From Sphingobacteriales bacterium 44-15 (lineage in GTDB: Bacteria; Bacteroidota; Bacteroidia; Chitinophagales; Chitinophagaceae), in NCBI GenBank assembly GCA_001899685.1, contig MKWG01000045.1, forward strand, positions 170,331 through 234,330: 64,000 bases of DNA, given 5' to 3'. The position numbers and the translations under genes are program-made. Positions 28,701 through 36,096 of this stretch are shown here, in pieces. Under the pieces are notes generated by a model. It was given only the letters and a program-made list of their open reading frames with translations. It made no database searches and was not told the DNA's origin. Within the stretch, counting starts at the first letter, position 1. Each line of letters opens with the position of its first letter.

Positions 28701-29154
28701 TAAAAGCTTTGATATAAGCGTAGTGTTACAAGGTCAGGGCGGTAATAAGATCCTGAACCTGAACAGGGCGCTCAGGTCAAAATATACAGATATGAACGGC
28801 GATGCAGAATTTGTGAGCAACCTGTGGAATGGCAAAGGCTCAACCAATAAATATCCTTCTGCATATGCCACCACGCAAAACTATAACAGCACGGCAAGCG
28901 CTTTTTATGTGGAAAACGGATCTTACCTGCGTATCCAGAATGTACAATTGGGATACACTTTTAAAGCGGGTAAAGATGATACCCGCATACGGCTTTATGT
29001 AACTGCTGACCGCCCTGCCATATTCACACGCTACAGCGGGTTCACACCAGAGGTAGGCAACAGCGATGTAACACAACAGTCAAATATTGGCTATGATACC
29101 AATATCTATCCTGTTTCTGCAACCTACAGTTTCGGTGTCAGGATTATTTATTAA
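25765..29154 (+). CDS. SusC/RagA-type TonB-dependent receptor with STN signalling domain
   Basis: A 1129-residue outer-membrane protein; ATG at 25765 is preferred over an in-frame TTG at 25708 because it opens the signal peptide region (MKKRRLYYNG). Order of domains: signal sequence to about 50, STN domain (TLKLSKASISAALDKIEKQG to ADNLIVV), carboxypeptidase-regulatory-like domain (GHVLDENGKPVPGASVVVKG), TonB-box-like VVVIGYGT, plug (PLYVVDGMFVDN; SILKDASGAAIYG) and a 22-strand barrel to the C-terminus. It imports oligosaccharides with SusD, and the STN domain reports to FecR. Downstream context suggests beta-1,2-glucan fragments. Confidence 0.96.
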   Translation: MKKRRLYYNGHFPSGFIKVLMVMKLTVLLILVNVYQVAAKVNAQTTVTLKLSKASISAALDKIEKQGTYRFVYNSNLKVLRQKISIGVENAAIGDVLNYILAGTQLTYNMLADNLIVVREQPADGNVQQMDKIITGHVLDENGKPVPGASVVVKGTNNGTTTKEDGSFSLSIPDNAPDVVLVVTSVGYEKNEVPLEGKDDITIAIVAQAKEMNEVVVIGYGTSTKKDLTAPVSTVNIDDLNKRTTSSPMAGLQGSIAGVQVTNSGAPGSTPSVRIRGVGSLNNENPLYVVDGMFVDNIDFLNPSDIEDMSILKDASGAAIYGVRAANGVVLITTKKGRMNMKPRVTYNGYVGFQTPVNMLKMANGQQYAAMELGKGFASDSAKVTLSVAKFGGSGLNPSTSTDWYGELLRKNAFMQNHGIDIAGGTEKVNYAFGVNYLYQNGIMDAENSYNRYNIKLQTEAKPFSWLKAGYTVHLSNSTLFSPDNGAFTLAYYASPLYPVYDPANALARPVDFASSTSIGFNNGVFNNPVADAYYHYDRTKSFQVLPSVYAELNFWKNKLTFRSQLSQRLASNQNYNYQPEYYVDNNQHSVYEQTTLLSRLTSKQDRYTNYVLDNLLTYKDAAGDHHWTVLLGHSVREERWRNTSVSANDIPANQESWYVGLGTRNATDYTEDGSRFGGISYFARGTYDYKGTYLLTATIRADGSSKYQTKWGYFPSVGLGWVLSNESFLSDQNLFDFLKVRASWGRLGNDGIAGNAGYAKVYSGNDYSGVFGSTAFTNGALIPGYRVDARFSSLGWEVVEETDAGIDFTMADQKLKGTIDYYHRITNNLVFNRDNASVGGTTYGNFGKVVNSGLEFTLNWNDKIGNVGYNIGANLTTLKNKVSDLNSLAYQMTGISEYPTRMEIGKPLNFFYGYQVAGIYQTQAEVDADPIAVANGAVPGYFKFKDQNGDKVLDASDRVDLGSYLPKVIYGLNLGLEYKSFDISVVLQGQGGNKILNLNRALRSKYTDMNGDAEFVSNLWNGKGSTNKYPSAYATTQNYNSTASAFYVENGSYLRIQNVQLGYTFKAGKDDTRIRLYVTADRPAIFTRYSGFTPEVGNSDVTQQSNIGYDTNIYPVSATYSFGVRIIY

Positions 29155-29173
29155 AAAGCAAAAGCAAGCAATT

Positions 29174-30697
29174 ATGAAACAGCTTAAAAATATAATATTT
29201 ATTGCTTCACTTTCTGTGCTCACGGGTTGTTCTTCGTTTTTGGACAAGCCGCTGGAGAATACAGCCCAGACAGAAAGTATTAGCTATACAGATCTATCTA
29301 TAATGTATCAACCTGTTTCCGGGGTATACCGTACGGCTGCCGGAGCTGCTCCGGGTTTTGTTCACTGGATGGACTACGGCATAAGGGGAGTAAGAGGAGA
29401 TGACCTGGAAAAAGGCTCAACACCGGGAGACCAGGCCACCTTAACAGATATTAAAGAGTTCAAGAACAATTATGTTTCCGTTCAGACTTTTTGGGGCACC
29501 AATAACTGCTGGACTGATTATTACGGACTGATCTACTATTGCAACCAGGCTTTATCGGAGTTAGATAAGTTTGCCGCAAATATCGAAGCTTCAGATGCCA
29601 ATAACCTGGCTTTGAACAAAAGATATAAGGCAGAAGTAAAAGTAATAAGGGCTTTTGCTCATTTGGTAGTATCCAGAGTATTTGGCGATATACCTATAAT
29701 GGGAGACAGTGCTGATTACAATACCATGCACAAAAGTACTGTGGCTGATGTAAGAAAATATATCATAGACCAAATGGACGCCTCCGTTAATGACCTGGAG
29801 GACGCCAGGCCTAATGAATCTGCACACATAGGAGCAGTAACCAAATACACTGCCCTTTTGCTGAAAGCCAAAGCGGCTGCTGATCTGGCAGGCGCCGATA
29901 ACTCAAGCCCTTACTGGGATGTAGTATTGGATTGCACTAACCAGATCGTCAATAGCGGGAGGTTCAGCCTCTATCCTGATTATTATCAATTATTCAAAAG
30001 GCCGGGAAAGCTCTGCAACGAATCATTGTACGAGATCCAGTACACTGATTTTGGCACCAGTTCCGGAACCGCTGTAGGACCCGACGCATTTTTTGCTTTC
30101 CAGGGGCCCAGAGGCGATCAAAGAGGCAGTCCCATCAGCGGTTGGGGGTTCTTAACGCCATCACAAAAAATTGTTGATTTTCTAACCAACCGGAATGATG
30201 ATATAAGATTAAAAACTACCATACTGTTTTGCGGGGACACGGAAAATGATTTTGCAACTACTCCCAGCGGAGATAAGATCTACGGCAATGCCGACGGATT
30301 GAAATATTTTAACGGGAAAGTATACCTTCCTGTCAGCCAGATGACCGCCGGAAGAACGGATTATGGCTCTGACAACAATGTGAGAGTGATGCGATATGCC
30401 GAAGTGCTGTTGCTGAATGCTGAAGCTAAAGTTCGTAAAGGGCAGAATGGTGATGCTGAGCTTAACCTTGTGCGGGAAAGAGTGGGATTGCCGGATATTA
30501 CGGGGGCTACTATTGAGAATATAATGGATGAACGCCGGGCAGAGTTTGCCTGTGAATGGTGGGGAGAAAGATATAATGACCTGTTGCGTACCGGTACTGC
30601 CGCATCTGTATTGAGTGATTACGGATTTGTAGCCGGGCAGAGCGATTATATTCCTATACCGCAAACACAGGTTGACCTGAATACAAATCTGCAGTAA
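29174..30697 (+). CDS. SusD/RagB-family outer-membrane glycan-binding lipoprotein
   Basis: A 507-residue protein from the ATG at 29174, 19 bp after susC. The signal peptide ends in VLTGCSSF with the lipid-carrying Cys19. FLDKPLENTAQTESISYTD is the typical SusD N-terminus. The helical TPR region includes KRYKAEVKVIRAFAHLVVSR. The C-terminal VMRYAEVLLLNAEAKVRKG, ERVGLPDI and DERRAEFACEWWGERYNDLLR are hallmark RagB/SusD blocks. It forms the lid of the SusC transporter and captures glycan at the cell surface. Length is normal. Confidence 0.96.
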   Translation: MKQLKNIIFIASLSVLTGCSSFLDKPLENTAQTESISYTDLSIMYQPVSGVYRTAAGAAPGFVHWMDYGIRGVRGDDLEKGSTPGDQATLTDIKEFKNNYVSVQTFWGTNNCWTDYYGLIYYCNQALSELDKFAANIEASDANNLALNKRYKAEVKVIRAFAHLVVSRVFGDIPIMGDSADYNTMHKSTVADVRKYIIDQMDASVNDLEDARPNESAHIGAVTKYTALLLKAKAAADLAGADNSSPYWDVVLDCTNQIVNSGRFSLYPDYYQLFKRPGKLCNESLYEIQYTDFGTSSGTAVGPDAFFAFQGPRGDQRGSPISGWGFLTPSQKIVDFLTNRNDDIRLKTTILFCGDTENDFATTPSGDKIYGNADGLKYFNGKVYLPVSQMTAGRTDYGSDNNVRVMRYAEVLLLNAEAKVRKGQNGDAELNLVRERVGLPDITGATIENIMDERRAEFACEWWGERYNDLLRTGTAASVLSDYGFVAGQSDYIPIPQTQVDLNTNLQ

Positions 30698-30738
30698 GGG
30701 TGGTTTTCTTTTGATAAAATATTTAACCGGGATATGGG

Positions 30739-30760
30739 GGGCTGTTTATAGCAGCCCTTT
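30739..30760 (+). terminator. Possible weak terminator after susD
   Basis: GGGCTG (30739-30744) and CAGCCC (30752-30757) form a GC-rich stem followed by only three T. It may reduce read-through into the glucanase gene. Confidence 0.5.
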
Positions 30761-30801
30761 CATATTATACCGGGAGATCCATTCAGCTAATAAGCCCGTA
30801 T

Positions 30802-32139
30802 ATGAAATACAACAAAATTCTCCTGTTTGTTTTTCTTTTCTTCAGCCTTTCTGTTGATGCCCAGAAAAAGAAAGACACACAGCCCGTTTTTAATGCTGCC
30901 GCACGTCCTAAAAACCTGTCTGATTCCGCATTGCTGGATATTGTGCAGAAGCAGACTTTCCGCTATTTCTGGGACTTTGCCCATCCTGTCAGCGGGATGG
31001 CGAGAGAAAGAAGCAATGAAGCCTATGATTATGGAAATGAAGTAGTAACAACCGGCGGTACCGGCTTTGGTATAATGGCTGTTATTGCAGCTACGGAGCG
31101 GAAATGGATTGCCCGGGATACGGCTGCAAGGTTTTTATTAAAGATGATAAAATTCCTGTCCAAAGCCGATTCATATCATGGCGTATTCCCGCACTGGCTG
31201 AATGGCGCAACAGGTAAGACCATTCCTTTCAGCCGGAAAGACGACGGGGCCGACCTGGTAGAAACTTCGTTCCTCTTTGAAGGGCTTTTATGTGCGCGGC
31301 AGTATTTTAATGGTGAAGATAGAACAGAAGCTGAGCTGCGCAACCGCATCAACTGGCTGTGGAATGATATCGAGTGGAACTGGTTTACCCGCGACGGACA
31401 GGAAGTGCTGTACTGGCACTGGAGCCCTAATAATGGCTGGGCAATGAATTTTCCACTGAGAGGGTTCAACGAATGCCTGATCACGTATGTGCTTGCCGCA
31501 AGCGCTGAACGATACCCGGTACCTGCAGCGGTATACCACAGGGGCTGGGTCCAAAGCAGTTTTTTTAAGAATGGCAAAACTTTTTATGGGTATTTACTCC
31601 CCCTTGGATTTGATTATGGCGGACCATTGTTCTTTTCCCACTATTCGTTCCTGGGGCTTAACCCAAAAGGATTGAAAGACCAATATGCAGATTACTGGCA
31701 GCAGAATGTAAACCACACGCTCATCAACCATGACTACTGTGTGGATAATCCTAAAAAATTTAAAGGATACGGCGAAGACTGCTGGGGGCTCACCGCAAGC
31801 GATACCTATGACGGCTACAATGCATTTTCCCCCGCAAATGATTTTGGTACGATAACACCGACAGCAGCATTGTCTGCATTTCCATACACTCCCGGATATT
31901 CAATGAAAGCGCTCAGGCATTTTTATTACGACCTGGGCGATAAAATATGGAGTGAATACGGATTTACAGATGCATTTAATGAAACAAAGGGCTGGTATGC
32001 AACGTCGCATCTTGCGATAGACCAGGGACCGATCATTGTGATGATCGAGAACTACCGCAGCGGCTTATTGTGGAAATTATTTATGAGCTGCCCGGAGGTA
32101 CAGAGGGGCTTGAAAAAGCTGGGCTTTGAGAGGGATTAG
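30802..32139 (+). CDS. GH144-like endo-beta-1,2-glucanase (glucoamylase-like domain)
   Basis: A 445-residue protein with a signal peptide (KILLFVFLFFSLSVDAQ) and one (alpha/alpha)6 barrel domain. LLDIVQKQTFRYFWDFAHP and GTGFGIMAVIAATER begin it. The acidic patch DDGADLVET contains Asp147, Asp151 and Glu154, spaced like the active-site cluster I recall for the Chitinophaga beta-1,2-glucanase that founded GH144. PLRGFNECLITYVLA, GYGEDCWGLTASD and AIDQGPIIVMIENYRSG follow. It should cut beta-1,2-glucans in the periplasm or outside. It follows susD by 104 bp, which makes it the single enzyme of this utilisation locus. Confidence 0.85.
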   Translation: MKYNKILLFVFLFFSLSVDAQKKKDTQPVFNAAARPKNLSDSALLDIVQKQTFRYFWDFAHPVSGMARERSNEAYDYGNEVVTTGGTGFGIMAVIAATERKWIARDTAARFLLKMIKFLSKADSYHGVFPHWLNGATGKTIPFSRKDDGADLVETSFLFEGLLCARQYFNGEDRTEAELRNRINWLWNDIEWNWFTRDGQEVLYWHWSPNNGWAMNFPLRGFNECLITYVLAASAERYPVPAAVYHRGWVQSSFFKNGKTFYGYLLPLGFDYGGPLFFSHYSFLGLNPKGLKDQYADYWQQNVNHTLINHDYCVDNPKKFKGYGEDCWGLTASDTYDGYNAFSPANDFGTITPTAALSAFPYTPGYSMKALRHFYYDLGDKIWSEYGFTDAFNETKGWYATSHLAIDQGPIIVMIENYRSGLLWKLFMSCPEVQRGLKKLGFERD

Positions 32140-32147
32140 GAAGAGAA

Positions 32148-32194
32148 TCGCCAAAGGCGATAAGACAGAAGTACGCGGCGAAGACGCCATGTAC
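32148..32194 (-). repeat. REP-like palindrome, copy 1 (minus orientation)
   Basis: On the minus strand it reads GTACATGGCGTCTTCGCC..., ending in TTTGGCGA. It is near-identical to copy 4. GTAC/GTAC and GGCG/CGCC pair around AAGA, and a second small stem (TCGCC/GGCGA) follows. It lies nine bases after the glucanase stop codon. Confidence 0.75.
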
Positions 32195-32258
32195 GGCAGA
32201 GAATTATTTGGAAAAGCCCGCAGCTGTCAGACACAAAAAACAATAACACGAATTTGGT

Positions 32259-32287
32259 ACACGAATACGCCGCAGGCGCATTCGTGT
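32259..32287. repeat. Palindrome between REP copies
   Basis: ACACGAAT (32259-32266) and ATTCGTGT (32280-32287) pair perfectly, with an inner CGCC/GGCG stem around GCA. The ACGAAT core recurs in the next palindromic block. Confidence 0.65.
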
Positions 32288-32331
32288 ATTCTGTACAACA
32301 AACCATTTCTGTTTTAGCATTTTTAAGAGAT

Positions 32332-32459
32332 AGCCACTAATCCACGAATTTACACTAATGCCTTCGTGCCCATTTGTGCATTAGTGGCTTGCATGGCTCT
32401 GCAAGACAAATTGTTGTCTTTAAAAATCATCCTGCCGCGCAGGGCGCGGGAATTCGTGG
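32332..32459. repeat. Nested palindrome cluster
   Basis: Several perfect inverted repeats occur in 128 bases. AGCCACTAAT (32332-32341) pairs with ATTAGTGGCT (32380-32389), ACTAATGC (32354) with GCATTAGT (32378), CCACGAATT (32342-32350) with AATTCGTGG (32451-32459), AAGACAA (32403) with TTGTCTT (32414-32420) and CCTGC (32431) with GCAGG (32439-32443). There is no credible coding frame. Together with the REP copies it fills the region between the glucanase and the RAYT gene. Confidence 0.65.
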
Positions 32460-32574
32460 CATAGAAAAAATATGCGAGGTCGTTAAACAGCAAACCCCAC
32501 ATAGACTTAAAGAGAAAATTGTTAATATTAATTGTAAATTAAACAGCGAAAACTTGTTGTGCGGAGGGTGGCTG

Positions 32575-32621
32575 TGTGAGGCGTCTTCGCCTCATACCAT
32601 CCTCTTGCTGTCTCTGGCGAT
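32575..32621 (+). repeat. REP-like palindrome, copy 2 (plus orientation)
   Basis: TGTGAGGCGTCTTCGCCTCA forms the main hairpin (GAGGCG/CGCCTC), followed by a pyrimidine-rich stretch and CTCTGGCGAT. It shares this architecture with copies 1, 3 and 4 and ends 38 bp before the RAYT start codon. Confidence 0.75.
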
Positions 32622-32659
32622 ATAACAACAATTATCAAACCTGTAAATACACTATTGTT

Positions 32660-33217
32660 ATGAACTATGAATTCACCGGCGGGTATAAGATCCGCGATCA
32701 GTTTGGTTTGTTCTTTATGACCTTTACTGTGGTAGAATGGATTGACCTCTTCAGCAGAAAGCTATGCAAGGATATCCTGGTAAAAAACATGCAGCATTGC
32801 AGAATGCGAAAAGAACTTTTAGTGGGAGCATATGTAATAATGACAAATCATATGCATGTAATATGGCAATCAAAGTCAGGGCGATTGAGTGATACATTAA
32901 GAGATTATAAATCTTTTTGTACAAAAGAATTGATTAACGCAATAGAGAATAACCCCGAGAGCAGAAAGGATTGGTTGCTGAGGGCTTTTGAATTTCATGC
33001 AAAAGGTACAAATCAAAATAAGGATTATAAAATATGGACAGGCAATAATCACCCGGAACAGATATATACAGAAGAATTTTTGAGAACAAAACTGGATTAT
33101 ATCCATAACAACCCGGTTCGGGCAGGCTGGGTAGCAAAGCCGGAAGATTATTTGTATTCGTACGCATCTAACTATATTCTCGGAAAAGGAATAATGGAGA
33201 TAGATTATTTGTTTTAA
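32660..33217 (+). CDS. REP-associated tyrosine transposase (RAYT, Y1/HUH family)
   Basis: A 185-residue protein from the ATG at 32660. GLFFMTFTVVEWIDLF begins the Y1 transposase fold, and MTNHMHVIW carries the His-hydrophobe-His metal site (His64, His66). KLDYIHNNPVRAGWV contains the conserved tyrosine helix, and PEDYLYSYASNY is the usual end. RAYTs are single-copy, domesticated relatives of IS200/IS605 transposases that recognise and process REP palindromes. Two inverted pairs of such palindromes flank this gene. Both His and the Tyr helix are present, so it is probably active. Confidence 0.92.
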   Translation: MNYEFTGGYKIRDQFGLFFMTFTVVEWIDLFSRKLCKDILVKNMQHCRMRKELLVGAYVIMTNHMHVIWQSKSGRLSDTLRDYKSFCTKELINAIENNPESRKDWLLRAFEFHAKGTNQNKDYKIWTGNNHPEQIYTEEFLRTKLDYIHNNPVRAGWVAKPEDYLYSYASNYILGKGIMEIDYLF

Positions 33218-33230
33218 AAGTACGACACGG

Positions 33231-33277
33231 TCGCCAGGGGTAACAGGAAGTTTGTATGAGACGTATGCGTCTTATGC
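33231..33277 (-). repeat. REP-like palindrome, copy 3 (minus orientation)
   Basis: On the minus strand it reads TAAGACGCATACGTCTCATA and ends in CCCCTGGCGA. It has the same hairpin-spacer-TGGCGA layout as copy 2, with an altered stem (AGACG/CGTCT). It begins 13 bp after the RAYT stop. Confidence 0.68.
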
Positions 33278-33293
33278 AGTGCCGGGAGGCGCT

Positions 33294-33341
33294 GTGCGTG
33301 GCGTCTTCGCCGCGCACTTTTGTCTTGTCGCCTCTGGCGAC
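33294..33341 (+). repeat. REP-like palindrome, copy 4 (plus orientation)
   Basis: GTGCGTGGCGTCTTCGCC then GCGCAC forms the main hairpin, followed by TTGTCTTGTCGCCTCTGGCGAC. It matches copy 1 closely in inverted orientation. Copies 3 and 4 together make an inverted pair with a 16-base gap. The rest of the gap to 33576 has no credible gene. Confidence 0.75.
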
Positions 33342-33576
33342 ATATAATAAGAAAATAGCTTTCACAAGGGCTTTGGAACTTTCCCTCCGGGATTCCTGTC
33401 TTACGAAACACTCTCCCGCCATTTAGCTTTGCCGCCCTCCGGCAGCGGTATTAGCATAACTTTCACAGTATTCGTTAAATTATTAACAAAGTACCTGCTA
33501 CAAAAGGAAGTTCTATTCGTTATTTTTAAACTGGCGCGATAATTAACCGTCCTAGTTATCATAAAAACTTCCTGAT

Positions 33577-35937
33577 ATGAAAGCTTTTTACACAATATTA
33601 TCTTTAATGATAGCAGGGTTTATGTTACCTGCGGCGGCCATCTCCCAAAACGAATGGCCTAAGTCTTTTACTAATGCTAACGGAGACCTGGTAAAAGTAT
33701 ACCAGTTGCAGCCGGAAGCCTTTTCAAACGGAACGCTGGAAGCCAACGCGGCAATATCCGTACTTAAACAAGGACAAAGCGATCCGGTATTCGGGATGAT
33801 CTGGTTAAATGCGGGTACGGTTACCCGCGGGCAACAGGTAGATCTGAATACAGTACAGGTGACCGCAATAAAATTGCCAAACGAAAATGACCAGGATGCC
33901 TTAACGGCGCTTCAGAATAATATCGCCGGGAGCATGAATAACTGGAATATCTCCATCCCCCAGAATGATATCAATACTGCCTTGCAGCTCAGCCGGCAGG
34001 AAACAAGCTTATCATCAGACCTGAATAACAATCCGCCTAAAATTTTATATGCCAACAAGCCATCTATACTGGTGGTAATTGACGGCGCGCCAAGGTTGCA
34101 GAACAACAGCAAGTGGAATGTGCAGACCGTGGTCAATACTCCCTTCATTATCCTGAAAGATGACAACCGGTTCTTTTTATATGGAGGCAGGCATTGGTAT
34201 ACTGCTCCCGCGGCCACCGGCCCTTATAGCCTGACCACTAATATATCCGGTAACCTGAGCAGGATACAGGAAGAAGTAGCCCAGGCAAATAAAGACAACA
34301 ATGTGCAGCAGGAGCAAAAGGACTACGAAATATCCAATATCATAGTCACTACGGAGCCTGCAGAATTACTGCAATCTGACGGAGAGCCTAATTTTACACC
34401 CGTGCAGGGAACCAACCTGCTGTATGTCAGGAACTCCGACAATGATATCTTTATGGATGTATCCGGTCAGCAGTATTATGTATTGCTTTCCGGGCGCTGG
34501 TACAGGTCATCTTCTTTGGATGGCAACTGGCAATTTATCGGTGCTGACAGGCTTCCTGCTGATTTTGCCAAAATCCCGGCAGGCTCACCTAAAGACAATG
34601 TGCTCGCCAGCGTGGCCGGAACTCCCGCCGCCCGTGACGCGGTAATGGACGCCCAGGTGCCGCAAACGGCCAAGGTGGATCGTAAAACTGCTACTGCCGA
34701 TATTGAATATGACGGCGATCCTCAATTTGATAATATCGCCGGGACCGACATGGATTATGCTATAAATACATCATCTTATGTTTTGCGTTGGAGAGGATCT
34801 TACTATGCCGTGGATAACGGAGTGTGGTTTGAATCGTATAGTCCTGCCGGACCGTGGAGAATAGCTACAGAGCGTCCTTATGCAGTGTCGCTTATTCCTC
34901 CCCGCTACCCGGTATATGCAATGAAATACGTATATATCTACGATGTAACTCCTGACTATATATATATGGGATATACCCCGGGCTATCTTAATACATTTGT
35001 GTATGGGCCGACTGTTGTATATGGTACAGGATATTACTATCGTCCCTGGTATGGCAGGTATTATTACCCACGTCCTTATACATGGGGGTTCAATATGCAC
35101 TATAGCCCATGGACCGGCTGGGGATTCGGCTTCAATTTCAACTTTGGCTGGTTTAATTTCGGCATCGGCAATTACAGCCCGTGGTCCTACTATGGCGGCT
35201 GGTGGGGACCGGCTATCTATCGTCCCTCTTACAGTTGGGCGCCTTACCGCGGAGGGTATCATGGCGGCTATTATGGTGGGTACTATGGGCGCCGCAACAC
35301 TGTAGTAATTAATAATAATATTAATATTTACCGCAATAATAATATTTACAACCGTCGTACAGGGGTAATTGGTACCCGCGACAACAGAAGAGTCGCTGCT
35401 GCATATCCCCGCAATGCTTCCCCATTGCCTTCAGGAAGATACGGGAATGCAAGGCCTGTTGAGAGAGGGGTAAGCCGTAACCCGGGTAATTATAATAACA
35501 ACAGACCAACTGTTGGAAGAAATGCCCAGCCGGGGAATGCTTCTCCGCGAATTACACCGTCGGAAGGACGCAATCCGGCATCTTCCGGAAGCACAAGGCC
35601 AACAAGAACATTTGACCGCTTACCTCAAAATAACCAGACATCCCCTTCGCAGGCAGCATCTCCTTCCCGCAGAATAAACAACGAAAACACTCCCCAGGCA
35701 AGGCCACAGCCTTCCGGGCAAAACAGGAATTCCGGGCAGCAACCTGCACGCTCTTTTTCCAATATTGACAGGCAGCCCCGCACTATAGAGAGGACTGCTC
35801 CTGTACAGAGAAACGTTCAGGCAGCCCGCCAGCCTGTGCAAAGAGTGGAAAGATCAAGTGCTCCCACCCGGAGCTCTGGCGGGGCGGAAAGAGCTCCCCG
35901 GCAGGCCGGTGGAGAAAGAAGAGCCGGCAGGGGTTGA
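33577..35937 (+). CDS. Secreted Tyr/Gly/Trp-rich protein with three internal repeats and a basic tail
   Basis: I do not recognise a named family for this 786-residue protein. A signal peptide (MKAFYTILSLMIAGFMLPAA) is followed by a domain to about 165. Three related units of about 52 residues then occur (about 168-219, 268-321, 379-430), each with a short beta-rich stretch and a closing pattern like GRWYRSSSLDGNW, GGRHWYTAPAATGPY or GVWFESYSPAGPW. Residues 465-570 are dominated by Tyr, Gly and Trp, and 600-786 by Arg, Asn, Pro and Ser with many glutamines. A surface- or wall-associated protein seems likely. It is monocistronic, with a terminator at 35961. Confidence 0.75.
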   Translation: MKAFYTILSLMIAGFMLPAAAISQNEWPKSFTNANGDLVKVYQLQPEAFSNGTLEANAAISVLKQGQSDPVFGMIWLNAGTVTRGQQVDLNTVQVTAIKLPNENDQDALTALQNNIAGSMNNWNISIPQNDINTALQLSRQETSLSSDLNNNPPKILYANKPSILVVIDGAPRLQNNSKWNVQTVVNTPFIILKDDNRFFLYGGRHWYTAPAATGPYSLTTNISGNLSRIQEEVAQANKDNNVQQEQKDYEISNIIVTTEPAELLQSDGEPNFTPVQGTNLLYVRNSDNDIFMDVSGQQYYVLLSGRWYRSSSLDGNWQFIGADRLPADFAKIPAGSPKDNVLASVAGTPAARDAVMDAQVPQTAKVDRKTATADIEYDGDPQFDNIAGTDMDYAINTSSYVLRWRGSYYAVDNGVWFESYSPAGPWRIATERPYAVSLIPPRYPVYAMKYVYIYDVTPDYIYMGYTPGYLNTFVYGPTVVYGTGYYYRPWYGRYYYPRPYTWGFNMHYSPWTGWGFGFNFNFGWFNFGIGNYSPWSYYGGWWGPAIYRPSYSWAPYRGGYHGGYYGGYYGRRNTVVINNNINIYRNNNIYNRRTGVIGTRDNRRVAAAYPRNASPLPSGRYGNARPVERGVSRNPGNYNNNRPTVGRNAQPGNASPRITPSEGRNPASSGSTRPTRTFDRLPQNNQTSPSQAASPSRRINNENTPQARPQPSGQNRNSGQQPARSFSNIDRQPRTIERTAPVQRNVQAARQPVQRVERSSAPTRSSGGAERAPRQAGGERRAGRG

Positions 35938-35960
35938 TAAAAAACAGAAATTATAATCCC

Positions 35961-35998
35961 AAAAGAGAAATATACGCACATATATTTCTCTTTTTTTT
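35961..35998 (+). terminator. Intrinsic terminator
   Basis: AAAAGAGAAATATA (35961-35974) pairs perfectly with TATATTTCTCTTTT (35981-35994) around CGCACA, and more T follow. It ends the Tyr/Gly-rich gene. Confidence 0.88.
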
Positions 35999-36096
35999 AT
36001 TAAAAATATAGCTTTGCCCCAAATTTTTAATAATCAACAACGCTGTAATTCAGCCCGATACTATATCTTTACCAACACATCTCAAAAACAACAGAA

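Noticed and set aside
32126-32625. Short plus-strand frames after the glucanase gene
   Set aside because: They run through REP copies and palindromes, which explain the sequence better.
32148-33341. Possible CRISPR array from repeated palindromes
   Set aside because: Copies alternate in orientation, spacing is irregular and no cas gene is present; a RAYT gene explains them.
33168-33422. Minus-strand frame after the RAYT gene
   Set aside because: Made of the two REP copies in reverse; translation includes the palindromes.
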